A stretch of 45,146 bases of DNA. Origin: UBA7803 sp041686955 (GTDB taxonomy: Bacteria; Pseudomonadota; Gammaproteobacteria; Pseudomonadales; Azotimanducaceae). The stretch covers positions 1 through 45,146 of the forward strand of contig JAWLCV010000031.1 of the NCBI GenBank assembly GCA_041686955.1, in the 5' to 3' direction. Both the position numbers and the translations under genes were made by a program. Of the stretch, positions 8,182 through 16,231 are shown one piece after another. Positions within the stretch are counted from its first letter, which is position 1; the number at the start of each line of letters is the position of its first letter. The notes under the pieces are model-generated. The model made no database searches. It had not been told where the DNA came from and saw only the letters and a list, made by a program, of their open reading frames with translations.

Positions 8182-9267
8182 TTATGCTGCTGCCCAGCCG
8201 GCCATGACGGCGCTGCGCCGCCGATGCACGCTGGGTACTCCCATGAACACCTTGTCGAATACGGCGCGCTTCAGCCAGACGTGCAGACCGTATTCCCAGG
8301 TGTAGCCGATGCCGCCGTGTGCCTGTGTAGCTTCCCGGCCGGCGTGAACGAAGCGATCGCAGATGTGAGCCTTGGCGATGGCCGCCATGCGCGGAGCTTC
8401 CTCCGGCAGAGCGTCGAAGGCGTGGGCCGCGTACCAGTAGAGTCCCCTAGCCGGCTCCACCTCCACCGCCAGATTGGCGAGCTGGTGCTTGAGGCCCTGA
8501 AAGCTGCCGATCAGACGCCCGAACTGTTCGCGCTCCAGGGCGTATTCCACCGCCAGATCCACGCAACGGCGGGCGCCGCCGAAGGCATCCGCCGCCAGCA
8601 GCACCAGGGCCGCATCGCGCAGGCGCTCGCCGCTCGTGGCCAGAGGCTGGCACGGCGTGGCATCGAAGTCCACGTGTGCCACCCGCCGGGTGCCGTCGAG
8701 GCAGGGAAGGTGCCGAACAGCCATGGTCTGCCCCGGATTCTCCACCAGCACCAGGGCGCCGCCGGCCACCCCGACCACCATGACGTCCGCCATGGCCGGG
8801 TAGAGTACGTTGGTCTTCCCGCCGCTCAGCTCGCCGCCCGTCGCCGGCACGGCGAGCCGCCACTCGTCGGGCTGCCAGCGGCCGTCGGCTTCGTCCAGGG
8901 CGACCGTGGCCATGGCGGTGCCTGCCGCCAGCGCCGGCAGCCAGCGCTCGCGCTGCTCGTCGCTGCCGCCCTCGGCGATGGCGAGGGTCGCGAGCGTGTG
9001 GCCGAGGATCGGTCCGGGGGCCGCGTGCCTGCCGAGAATCTCGGCCACTACCGCGGCATCCAGCATCCCGAGACCGATGCCGCCGTGCTCCTCGGGCGCG
9101 AGTATCCCGAGCACCCCCATCTCCGCCAGGGCCTGCCACAGCTCGGCATCGTGACCGTCGTCGCTGTCGAAGATCCGGAGCAATCGCTGCCGGTCCAGCC
9201 GTTCCTGCAGCAGACGATCGACGGTGTCCTGCAGGGCGAGTTGCTGTTCGCTCAGCTCGAACTTCAT
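8182..9267 (-). CDS. acyl-CoA dehydrogenase, small (FAD-RxxFG) subunit of pair 1
   Basis: Acyl-CoA dehydrogenase fold, 361 aa. It carries the C-terminal FAD/dimer elements REQFGRLIGSFQGLKHQLA and QAHGGIGYTWEYGLHVW but lacks the N-terminal EPGSGSD-type flavin motif, which is found instead in the partner encoded just upstream. This complementary division is the established layout of mycobacterial alpha2beta2 acyl-CoA dehydrogenases that act on steroid side chains or rings (FadE26/27 type). Its ATG overlaps the stop of the large-subunit gene by 4 bp, so the two are probably made in equal amounts. Expected reaction: alpha,beta-desaturation of a bulky acyl-CoA, electrons passing to ETF. Substrate unknown. 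Confidence 0.9.
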   Translation of the reverse strand: MKFELSEQQLALQDTVDRLLQERLDRQRLLRIFDSDDGHDAELWQALAEMGVLGILAPEEHGGIGLGMLDAAVVAEILGRHAAPGPILGHTLATLAIAEGGSDEQRERWLPALAAGTAMATVALDEADGRWQPDEWRLAVPATGGELSGGKTNVLYPAMADVMVVGVAGGALVLVENPGQTMAVRHLPCLDGTRRVAHVDFDATPCQPLATSGERLRDAALVLLAADAFGGARRCVDLAVEYALEREQFGRLIGSFQGLKHQLANLAVEVEPARGLYWYAAHAFDALPEEAPRMAAIAKAHICDRFVHAGREATQAHGGIGYTWEYGLHVWLKRAVFDKVFMGVPSVHRRRSAVMAGWAAA

Positions 9268-10448
9268 TTGCCGTCTCCCTGACCCTCGCGAGGCAGACCC
9301 AGGCCCCGCTCGGCGATGATGTTGCGCTGAATGTTGGAGGTGCCGCCGGCGATGGAAACCCCCAGCGAGCCGAAGAACTGGTTCATCCAGCGCTCGTTGC
9401 CCACCTTGTGACCGTGCTCGTAGCTGGGCAGAAGCAGGCTGTCGTCGCCGATGATCTCCTGCGCCAGGGCGGCGATGCGATGGCCGATGTCCGTGACCAC
9501 GAGCTTGTTCATGAACGACACCGGCCCCGGATCCTTGCCGCCGAGATTCATGCTGAGCTGCCGGTAGGTGGAGAATTTGTGGGCCTGGAGGTATCCCTCG
9601 AGCTCCGCCAGGCGGTCCTGGATGACGGGATCTTCGATGGCCGGACGGCCATTACGCGTGCAGCTCCCGGCCAGGGCGATCAGCTTGTCGAACTGGTCGA
9701 GATAATTCTCCACTCCGCCGATGCCCGTACGCTCGTGCTTCAAGGTGGTGCGCGACACCTGCCAGCCTTCGCCGCGCTTGCCCACGATCCAATCCGCCGG
9801 CGTGCGCGCATCGTCGAAGAACACCTCGTTGAAGCCGCTCTGGCCGGTGATCATCTTCAGCGGGCGGATGGTGATTCCGGGCTGCTCGAGATCGAGCAAC
9901 AGGTACGAGATGCCTTCGTGCTTCGGCGCGTCGGGCTCGGTGCGCACCAGGGCGAACATGTACTTGCAGTTCTGGGCGTTGCTGGTCCAGATCTTCTGGC
10001 CGTTGATCACCCACTCGCCGTCCACCAGCTCGCCGCGGGTGCGCACCGATGCCAGGTCGCTGCCGGAGCCGGGCTCGCTGTAGCCCTGGGCCCAGTCCAC
10101 CTCGCCGGCCAGGGTGGGCGGGATGAATTTCTCCTGCTGCCAGGGCTCGCCCCGTTCCAGCAGGGTGGGCACGAGCATGCTGACGCCGATGCCGGGCGGT
10201 TCCATGGGCGCCCGCGCCCGGCGGAACTCCTCGGTGATCACCTGCCCCTTCAGCACGTCCAGGGGCTGCTCGCTGCCGCCGAACCGGCGCGGGATGTTGC
10301 GGAACAGATAGCCCCGCTCGGTGGCCTGCCCGCGAAAGGCCCTGATGCGCTCCGGGTCCCGCCGGTCCTCGGGCGACCAGCTTTCGTCCAGGAACGCACG
10401 CACCTCGGCGCGGAAGGCTTCGTACTCGGCACCGTAGCTCAGATCCAT
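9264..10448 (-). CDS. acyl-CoA dehydrogenase, large subunit of pair 1
   Basis: The N-terminal and middle domains are well conserved: GYSEPGSGSDLASVRTRG and NGQKIWTSNAQNCKYM are the flavin/substrate contacts, and the protein ends with IAGGTSNIQRNIIAERGLGLP. It lacks the RxxFG and QxHGG motifs, which the 4-bp-overlapping partner gene supplies, so it is read as half of a heteromeric enzyme. The ATG at 10448 (MDLSYGAEYEAFRAEV) is chosen because it begins the family sequence; an in-frame upstream start at 10487 would fall on the predicted -10 box. It is the first gene after a clear promoter at 10486-10513 and heads the operon large subunit, small subunit, lipocalin-like protein, hydrolase. Confidence 0.9.
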   Translation of the reverse strand: MDLSYGAEYEAFRAEVRAFLDESWSPEDRRDPERIRAFRGQATERGYLFRNIPRRFGGSEQPLDVLKGQVITEEFRRARAPMEPPGIGVSMLVPTLLERGEPWQQEKFIPPTLAGEVDWAQGYSEPGSGSDLASVRTRGELVDGEWVINGQKIWTSNAQNCKYMFALVRTEPDAPKHEGISYLLLDLEQPGITIRPLKMITGQSGFNEVFFDDARTPADWIVGKRGEGWQVSRTTLKHERTGIGGVENYLDQFDKLIALAGSCTRNGRPAIEDPVIQDRLAELEGYLQAHKFSTYRQLSMNLGGKDPGPVSFMNKLVVTDIGHRIAALAQEIIGDDSLLLPSYEHGHKVGNERWMNQFFGSLGVSIAGGTSNIQRNIIAERGLGLPREGQGDGK

Positions 10449-10485
10449 GACCGGGATTCCTCGGGTTGCTTCGGCAGCAGGCCCC

Positions 10486-10529
10486 ATTTTACGGCGCTGC
10501 GCCCAACGTTCAACGTAGTTATATGATTT
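10486..10529 (-). promoter_or_regulatory. sigma70-type promoter with upstream 20-bp element, dehydrogenase pair 1 operon
   Basis: On the minus strand TTGAAC (10508-10513) and TAAAAT (10486-10491) are separated by 16 bp. The element AAATCATATAACTACGTTGA (10510-10529) overlaps the -35 box; the promoter of the second TonB receptor has the same element with 18 of 20 bases identical (42234-42253). The start codon is about 30 bp from the expected transcription start. The match between two distant operons suggests a common regulator. Confidence 0.7.
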
Positions 10530-10562
10530 ATCGGCGGACGCTCCCTGGACGGGAGGTCTGCC

Positions 10563-11498
10563 TCACGCCAGGTCGGGATGGTAGCGGGTCAACAGCTCCT
10601 GCCGGTTGGCCTCGGGGATCGGGATGGGCCGGCGCGCCTCGATGTCGAAGGCCAGCGCCACGCTCTGCATCACGGCACACAGCTCCGCGGTGTCTGCGTC
10701 GTAGATCCAGCGCGTCGTGCTGTGCACCTTGTCCTCGATCAGCGTTTCGGCCTGGTAGGAAGACAGCCGCTCGCCCGCTTTCGGCAGGCGCGTCAGCACC
10801 TGACGGCTCTCCATCATGGCCCAACCGAGCAGGCGGCCATCGGTCGTGCGGAAATTGTTGTCCCGGATGGCCCGGTCGCCGCGGCGCCGGATACCGTGCA
10901 CCACCATGAACAGGGTGTTGGAGTCGTCGATCCGGAGGAAGCCGTTGCCGTCGCACCACGCCTCGTCGAGCAGGAGCGGCTCCCGGCTGACGCGCAGGCC
11001 CCGCCGCTCCGCTTCCGCCATCGGCAGGTCCGTGCGCAGCGGGCCCAGCACCAGGGAACGCGGCCGGGCGTAGTCCGGTACCTCCACCTGCCGCTCGGCC
11101 GCGCGCCGGCGCAGCGCGACGGGAAGTTCCCGTGGCTGCCGCGTGGCGCGGTCCTGTACTTCCAATGTCTCCACGAAGGTGGCGGCCACGTCCCCGGTCT
11201 GCCGATTCACCAGCTCCAGGTAGGCTCGTAGAGCCGTCCGTGACGTTTCCAGCACGCCGCCCCTCACGGCGAGCGGCGCGCCCTCGAGTTGCTCCTTGCG
11301 GTATCGGATGTAGACGTCGGGGAATCCCAGCACGTCGGGGCCGCTTTCCAGGCAGTCGGACTCCAGTCCGAGCTCGCGAAGCAGCCGACCAGACGCGCGC
11401 TGGGCATTGACCGAGTAATAGCGGGTATTCATGTGGCCGAGACCGTCGATCTGCTCCGGCAGCACGGTGGACTCCCACAGATGAATGAGGTCGGCCAT
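10563..11498 (-). CDS. double-hotdog acyl-CoA thioesterase-like protein
   Basis: 311 aa, probably two hotdog domains. The first contains HMNTRYYSVNAQRASGRLL near residue 22, similar to 4-hydroxybenzoyl-CoA-thioesterase/YbgC-type folds; the second is less conserved (MVVHGIRR, AIRDNNFR, GWAMMESRQVL). Probable role: hydrolysis of an acyl-CoA, perhaps to release CoA from dead-end intermediates. The ATG (11496-11498) shares one base with the stop of the upstream enoyl-CoA hydratase gene (TGATG), so translation is coupled. It is the last gene of the six-gene operon starting at 17373; the promoter for the next operon lies directly behind it. An acyl-ACP thioesterase cannot be excluded. Confidence 0.78.
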   Translation of the reverse strand: MADLIHLWESTVLPEQIDGLGHMNTRYYSVNAQRASGRLLRELGLESDCLESGPDVLGFPDVYIRYRKEQLEGAPLAVRGGVLETSRTALRAYLELVNRQTGDVAATFVETLEVQDRATRQPRELPVALRRRAAERQVEVPDYARPRSLVLGPLRTDLPMAEAERRGLRVSREPLLLDEAWCDGNGFLRIDDSNTLFMVVHGIRRRGDRAIRDNNFRTTDGRLLGWAMMESRQVLTRLPKAGERLSSYQAETLIEDKVHSTTRWIYDADTAELCAVMQSVALAFDIEARRPIPIPEANRQELLTRYHPDLA

Positions 11499-12331
11499 CA
11501 GGAACGCTCCGACTTCTTGCGTACGCGCGCCATGATGTCGGCCACGGCCTGGCGCTGATTGCGGGATTCCAGGGAGAACAGGTAGCGGCGCCGGTCCGCC
11601 TCCTCCTCCGCCTGGGTCAGGTTGTCCTTGATCAGGGCCAGGAGCGATGCGGGCGTTCGCAGCATCCGTTGCGCCACCGACAGGGTGTACTCCCGCAGCT
11701 GTGCAGCGGGCAGCACCCGGTTCACCATGCCCCACGCGTACGCTTCCTCCGCGGTCAGCTTCTCGTTCAGGTAGTAGAGCTCCCGGGTGCGCGCCGTGCC
11801 GATGATGCGGGTCCAGAACAGGGAGCCGCCGTAGTCCCCGGACAGGCCGTTGGCGGAGAAACTGGAGGCGAAAACGGCATCGTCGGAGGCGTAGCGCAGA
11901 TCGCAGGCGGCCGCCAGGCTGCACCCGGCACCCACCGCGGGCCCGCCTACCATGGCGATGGTGGGCTTCGGCATGGTGTGCAGCAGCATGGGGGCATGCA
12001 GGTCGAACCGGGTCAGGTCGCCCTCGGACGAACCGGGGGCCGCGCCCATGGGCCGGTCGTCGCCGTCGGCCCGGCGCACGCCGCCGTCCTTCACGTCGCC
12101 CCCGGAGCAGAAGCCGCCGTGAGCTCCTTCCGGCGCGGCCCCGGTCAGGATCACGACTTTCGCCTCGGGGTTGGCCGCCATCTCCTGCACGGCCCGATCC
12201 AGGGCCTCGATGAGCTCGCCGTTCAGGGCGTTGCGGCGATGGGGACGATTCAGGGTGATGATGCCGATGCGATCGGTGATCTCGGTGAGAACCACCGGTG
12301 TATCCGCTGCGGAGTTGGGGGGTTGGCTCAT
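11498..12331 (-). CDS. enoyl-CoA hydratase/isomerase (crotonase family) 1
   Basis: Crotonase fold, 277 aa. LNRPHRRNALNGELIEALD and FCSGGDVKD form the first oxyanion-hole region and GGPAVGAGCSLAAACDLRYAS the second. At the position of the second catalytic Glu of classical hydratases the protein reads GLSGDYGGSLFW, with Asp; Asp at this place is typical of isomerase-type members such as PaaG, so double-bond isomerisation is as likely as hydration. An Ala/Gly/Asp-rich insertion follows the first oxyanion loop (around residues 84-105). Cotranscribed with two further crotonases and coupled by a one-base overlap to the thioesterase gene. Confidence 0.87.
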   Translation of the reverse strand: MSQPPNSAADTPVVLTEITDRIGIITLNRPHRRNALNGELIEALDRAVQEMAANPEAKVVILTGAAPEGAHGGFCSGGDVKDGGVRRADGDDRPMGAAPGSSEGDLTRFDLHAPMLLHTMPKPTIAMVGGPAVGAGCSLAAACDLRYASDDAVFASSFSANGLSGDYGGSLFWTRIIGTARTRELYYLNEKLTAEEAYAWGMVNRVLPAAQLREYTLSVAQRMLRTPASLLALIKDNLTQAEEEADRRRYLFSLESRNQRQAVADIMARVRKKSERS

Positions 12332-12388
12332 GGAGTCGTCCTCGGAATGCTCTGATAGGTCGATGGGTGGCGGCGGAGACGCGCCGTG

Positions 12389-13234
12389 TCAGGAGCCCTC
12401 ATGCCGCGACCGCTTCCGGCCGCGGAGTCCCGTGAACTCGGGAGGCCGCTTCTCGAAGAAGGCCTCGATGCCTTCTTCGAGGTCGTGGGCGCCCATGGTC
12501 CGGTTCACGTGCATCGCGTAGAGGTGGTAGGGAAGCAGGGCGTCATACTCCTGGCGCAAAGGGGTCTGCATCAGGTGCTTCGTCAACCGGTGGGCAATGG
12601 GCGGGCCCGCAGCGATCTCGCGGGCGAGACTCAGGGTCCTGTCGGCCAGCTCGTCGTGAGGCACCACGTGGCTCACCAGCCCGATCCGTTCGGCTTCTTC
12701 GGCGCCGATGACCCTGCTGGTGTACATGAGCTCCATGGCTCGCGAGAGGCCTACGGCCGCCGGCAACAGCACGCCCTGCGCGTCGTAGACTGGCAAGCCG
12801 GTTCGAGAGAATGCGGTGGTGAAGCTCGCCTGCTCCGAGGCAATACGGATGTCGCACTCCAGAGCGAACGTGAGCCCCCCGCCGGCACAGGTGCCGCCGA
12901 CCGAGGCGATGGTGGGCTTGGCGACCTGAAACAGATGTCCGAGGGCCCAGTTCTTCCAGGCGGCTTCCGGAAAGCGCTTGCGCCGGTTACGGCGGATGCC
13001 GGGGGCGTCTTGCGGCGATGTCCGAGCCTTGTCGAGCCCCACGGAGAAATAGTCGCCATTGGCATTCACGACCACCACCCGGACGTCGTCGTCCTCTTCC
13101 GCTTCCGCCGCGAATTGAGCGACCGCGTCCACCATGGCGCCGGTCAATGCGTTGCGCGCAGCGGGCCGGTTCAGAGTGATCGTGGCAATGTGGTCACGCT
13201 TCTCGTAGAGCACGTCTTCGTATTGATCCGCCAT
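12389..13234 (-). CDS. enoyl-CoA hydratase/isomerase (crotonase family) 2
   Basis: Crotonase family, 281 aa. LNRPAARNALTGAMVD, YFSVGLDKA (first CoA/oxyanion loop, unusual in having SVGLD rather than CAGGD) and GGTCAGGGLTFALECDIRIAS are visible. In the active-site helix it reads FSRTGLPVYDAQGVLLP, without the usual Glu of simple hydratases and without PGxGGT, so it may be an isomerase, a retro-aldolase/hydrolase-type member or act on an unusual ring intermediate. A basic stretch (RRNRRKRFPEAAWKNW, about residue 80) lies in the lid region. It sits 42 bp downstream of the SDR gene and 57 bp upstream of crotonase 1. Confidence 0.85.
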   Translation of the reverse strand: MADQYEDVLYEKRDHIATITLNRPAARNALTGAMVDAVAQFAAEAEEDDDVRVVVVNANGDYFSVGLDKARTSPQDAPGIRRNRRKRFPEAAWKNWALGHLFQVAKPTIASVGGTCAGGGLTFALECDIRIASEQASFTTAFSRTGLPVYDAQGVLLPAAVGLSRAMELMYTSRVIGAEEAERIGLVSHVVPHDELADRTLSLAREIAAGPPIAHRLTKHLMQTPLRQEYDALLPYHLYAMHVNRTMGAHDLEEGIEAFFEKRPPEFTGLRGRKRSRHEGS

Positions 13235-13276
13235 GGCTTCCCCGCGACGCTCAGTAACCGTTCGTCACAAGCGGGA

Positions 13277-14167
13277 TCACGCGCCCCGCTGCTCCGCTTC
13301 ACGCTTTCGCCGCTCGAAGCTCTCGCGCACCGGCTCGAACTCCGGCATGCCGAGCCCATAGCGTCTGAGCCAGTTGCCACCGTCCAGCACGAGGGTATGG
13401 CCGGTGAGATAGGCGGCGTACGGCGAGCACAGGTAGGTGGCGGCCCAGCCCAGCTCGCGGGGCTCGCCCACCCGCAGCGCGGGCATGGTGCGGCCCATAC
13501 GCTCCAGATTCCGCGTGTTCATGGCAAGCGCCTGCTCCGAGCGGTCGGTGGCCGGAAAGAGGCCCGGGGCGAGGCAGTTGACCCGGATGTCGTCCGGCGC
13601 CCACTCCACGGCCAGGGACATGGTGAGGTTCGTCACCCCGGCCTTGGCGGCTGCCGAATGGGCGGCGACGGGCCCGCCCGTCCACGCGTAAGTGGCGCCG
13701 ATGTTCAGGATGGAGCCGCCGGCGCCGCGGGCGATGAGGCGCCGGGCCAGCTCCGTGGAGCAGAAGAACGTGCCGTCGAGGACGATGCTGGTCACCGCGC
13801 GCCAGGCGTTGGCGCTCATCCGCTCCGCGGGCACCGGAAAATTGCCGGCGGCGTTGTTGATGAGGATCGAGATGGGCCCGAGCGACTCCTCCACCTGGTC
13901 GAAGGACCGGGCGATGGCATCGGGATCGCGCACGTCCACCTCGGTGCCGAAAGCGCGGGCGCCGAGCGCCTCGATGGCCTTCACGCCGGCCTGCCGATGC
14001 TCGACGTTTCGGCTGGCGATGGCCACGTCGGCGCCAGCCCGGGCGAACTCCAGGGCGATGGCCTTGCCGAGCCCGGTGCCGCCGCCGGTGACGTAGACGA
14101 CCCGGCCCGCGAACGTATCCGCGGGAAGCATGCGGTTCCCCTCAGGGGGCGGAGCTGCCAGTGCCAT
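13277..14167 (-). CDS. 2,4-dienoyl-CoA reductase-type SDR
   Basis: Short-chain dehydrogenase with cofactor motif TGGGTGLGKAIA (about residues 27-38) and NNAAGNF. The common YxxxK is replaced by SAAAK (S171, K175). However, Y160 in GATYAWTGGP lies exactly 15 residues before K175, as Tyr199 and Lys214 do in the mammalian mitochondrial 2,4-dienoyl-CoA reductase DECR1, and the surrounding AAAKAGV also matches that subfamily. NADPH-dependent reduction of a 2,4-dienoyl-CoA, needed when a substrate carries pre-existing double bonds, is therefore the favoured role. Three bp separate it from crotonase 3. MLPADTF at residue 13 is an alternative start. Confidence 0.86.
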   Translation of the reverse strand: MALAAPPPEGNRMLPADTFAGRVVYVTGGGTGLGKAIALEFARAGADVAIASRNVEHRQAGVKAIEALGARAFGTEVDVRDPDAIARSFDQVEESLGPISILINNAAGNFPVPAERMSANAWRAVTSIVLDGTFFCSTELARRLIARGAGGSILNIGATYAWTGGPVAAHSAAAKAGVTNLTMSLAVEWAPDDIRVNCLAPGLFPATDRSEQALAMNTRNLERMGRTMPALRVGEPRELGWAATYLCSPYAAYLTGHTLVLDGGNWLRRYGLGMPEFEPVRESFERRKREAEQRGA

Positions 14168-14170
14168 GAT

Positions 14171-14950
14171 TCATTTCCCCTTGAAGTTGGGTTTGCGATT
14201 CTCGCGCAGCGCCGCGCGCGCTTCCTTGTAGTCCTCGGAGGTGAACAGCACCGTCTGCGCCATGAGCTCCTGACGGATGCCGTTGGCAATCGCGCCGGTG
14301 TGCATCTGATCCACCAGGGTCTTGCCCAGATTCACCGCCAGCGGCGCCTTCTCGGCGATGGCCTTGGCGATCTCCAGAGCCCGGGCGTCCACCTCCTCGG
14401 GTTCCACCAGGAAGTCGAGGATCCCCCACTCGTAGGCGGTCCGGGCGTCCACGAAGTTGCCGGTCAGGGTCATGTACTTGGTGCGGCTCGGGCCGATCAG
14501 GGCGTTCAAGAGCTGGGTTCCGCCGGTGTCCGGCAGGATCCCGTACTTGATCTCCGGCAGCGACACCTTGGCGTCGCTGGAACCCACCCGGATGTCGGCG
14601 GACAGCGCCAGCTCGAAGCCGCCGCCGATGGCGTAGCCTTTCAGCGCCGCCACCACCGGCTTGTCGCTGTACAGGCCGTGGATGCGCCCCAGGGTGTGAT
14701 GGCGCACGAAGGCGTAGTCGGACTCGCCGCCTTCCCGGGTGCCGAGCTGGGTGACGTCACGCCCGGCGCAGAACGACTTGCCCGCACCGCGGATGAGGAT
14801 GACTCGCGCCTCCTCGGTTCGTCTCGCCCAGTCCCAGGCTTCCCGGCTGGCCTGGGACATGGCGTTGTTCATGGCGTTGTGCTTCTCCGGGCGATTCAGC
14901 GTGATGACGCCGACGCCGTCCTCGAGATGGTGCAGGACGAGCGATTCCAC
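14171..14950 (-). CDS. enoyl-CoA hydratase (crotonase family) 3
   Basis: 259 aa, the most classical of the three crotonases. LNRPEKHNAMNNAMSQ and FCAGRDVTQLG form the first half; LKGYAIGGGFELALSADIRVGS forms the second oxyanion loop. The active-site segment VSLPEIKYGILPDTGGTQ carries the first catalytic Glu (LPE) and Asp in place of the second Glu. Hydration of an enoyl-CoA produced by dehydrogenase pair 2 is the simplest role. The gene starts 33 bp after the large-subunit stop and is followed after 3 bp by the reductase, so all belong to one transcript. Confidence 0.88.
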   Translation of the reverse strand: MESLVLHHLEDGVGVITLNRPEKHNAMNNAMSQASREAWDWARRTEEARVILIRGAGKSFCAGRDVTQLGTREGGESDYAFVRHHTLGRIHGLYSDKPVVAALKGYAIGGGFELALSADIRVGSSDAKVSLPEIKYGILPDTGGTQLLNALIGPSRTKYMTLTGNFVDARTAYEWGILDFLVEPEEVDARALEIAKAIAEKAPLAVNLGKTLVDQMHTGAIANGIRQELMAQTVLFTSEDYKEARAALRENRKPNFKGK

Positions 14951-14983
14951 GATCCTTCCCCTCCGATTGATTACCGAAACCCG

Positions 14984-16231
14984 TCAACGCCGGCTCGTGC
15001 CGGTGTTGCGGCGAACGTCCTTGAACGGCACGCCGCGATCCGCCGCCGGCTCCCGCGGCATGCCGAGAATCCGTTCGCTGATGATGTTGCGCTGCATCTC
15101 GGTGCTGCCGCCGCCGAGGCAGCTCGCCTGACGGAACACGTACCCGTGGCCGTAGCGGCTGGCCCTCTCCTCCCCCGCCTTCCAGGCCACCGCATCCGAA
15201 CCCGCCAGCTCGAAGCCGATGGTCGCCCGGCGCGCGGCGAAGGTGCCGCCGAACAGCCGCAGCAGGGCGCCGGCCGTGGTCGGCAGGGCCCCGGTCTCCA
15301 TGCCCTTCACCACCCGGTCCACGAGCTGGACCTGCACGGTTTGCAGCACGTACGCCTCGGCGAGCTGCTGCCGGGCGGTCCGATCACCGGCGAGGCCCGC
15401 GCGACGCGTCAGCTCCACGAGGTCGTCGATGGATTCCTTCCGCGTGCCCGCAGTGCCGCTGGCGTAGGGCGAAGAGCCGCCGGTGGAGCTGCGCTCGTGA
15501 TGGAGCAGCCGCTGAGCCACGGTCCAGCCGTCGTTCACCTGGCCGATGACGTTCTCCGGAGGAATGGGAACGTCGTCGAAGAACTCCTGGCAGAACTCGA
15601 TGGCGCCGTCGGACTGGCGGATCCGATTCACGGTGACCCCGGGCTGCCGAATCTTCACGATGAACATGGTGAGGCCCTGGTGCTTCACCGCATCCCAGTC
15701 CGTGCGCGCCAGGCAGATGGCGTAGTCGGAAAAGTAGGCGTAGGAACTCCAGATCTTGGAGCCGTTCAGGAGCCATTGCCCGCCGTCCCACTTCGCCGAC
15801 GTGAGGGCGCCGGCCAGGTCGGAGCCGCCGGAGGGCTCGGACATGAACTGCACCCAGAGCTCGTCGCCGCGGATCATGGCCGGCAGATGACGGCGCTTCT
15901 GCGCCTCGCTGCCCATGTCCAGAAGGGTCGGCGCGATGATGGTGAAGGTGGGGGTATTGAAGAGCAGGGGCATCTCGTAGGGCCGGCACTCCTCGGTGAA
16001 CGCCCGCTGGTGGGCGGGGGTCAGCCCCTGACCGCCGTACTCCCGGGGAAAGCACAATCCGGCGAAGCCGCCGTCGTAGAGCTTGCGCTGCAGCTCCCGG
16101 GCGCGGGCGGCGTCTTGCTCCGACACGTCCATGGCGTTCCAGGCCGGCGCGCCCGGGGCCAGCCGCGGCATGTTGGCCGCGAGCCACGCCCGGGCGCGGG
16201 CGCGGAAGTCCTCCACGCTTTCCGTGCTCAT
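14984..16231 (-). CDS. acyl-CoA dehydrogenase, large subunit of pair 2
   Basis: 415 aa. SEPSGGSDLAGALTSAKWDGG and LNGSKIWSSYAYFSDYAIC are the flavin/substrate contact motifs, and the protein ends GGGSTEMQRNIISERILGMPRE. As in pair 1, the RxxFG and QxHGG elements are missing here and present in the neighbour, so an alpha2beta2 enzyme is predicted. Its ATG overlaps the small-subunit stop by 4 bp (ATGA, 16228-16231), the reverse gene order to pair 1, where the large subunit comes first. A Lys/Arg-rich tail follows the last conserved motif. Expected reaction: desaturation of a bulky acyl-CoA. Confidence 0.9.
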   Translation of the reverse strand: MSTESVEDFRARARAWLAANMPRLAPGAPAWNAMDVSEQDAARARELQRKLYDGGFAGLCFPREYGGQGLTPAHQRAFTEECRPYEMPLLFNTPTFTIIAPTLLDMGSEAQKRRHLPAMIRGDELWVQFMSEPSGGSDLAGALTSAKWDGGQWLLNGSKIWSSYAYFSDYAICLARTDWDAVKHQGLTMFIVKIRQPGVTVNRIRQSDGAIEFCQEFFDDVPIPPENVIGQVNDGWTVAQRLLHHERSSTGGSSPYASGTAGTRKESIDDLVELTRRAGLAGDRTARQQLAEAYVLQTVQVQLVDRVVKGMETGALPTTAGALLRLFGGTFAARRATIGFELAGSDAVAWKAGEERASRYGHGYVFRQASCLGGGSTEMQRNIISERILGMPREPAADRGVPFKDVRRNTGTSRR

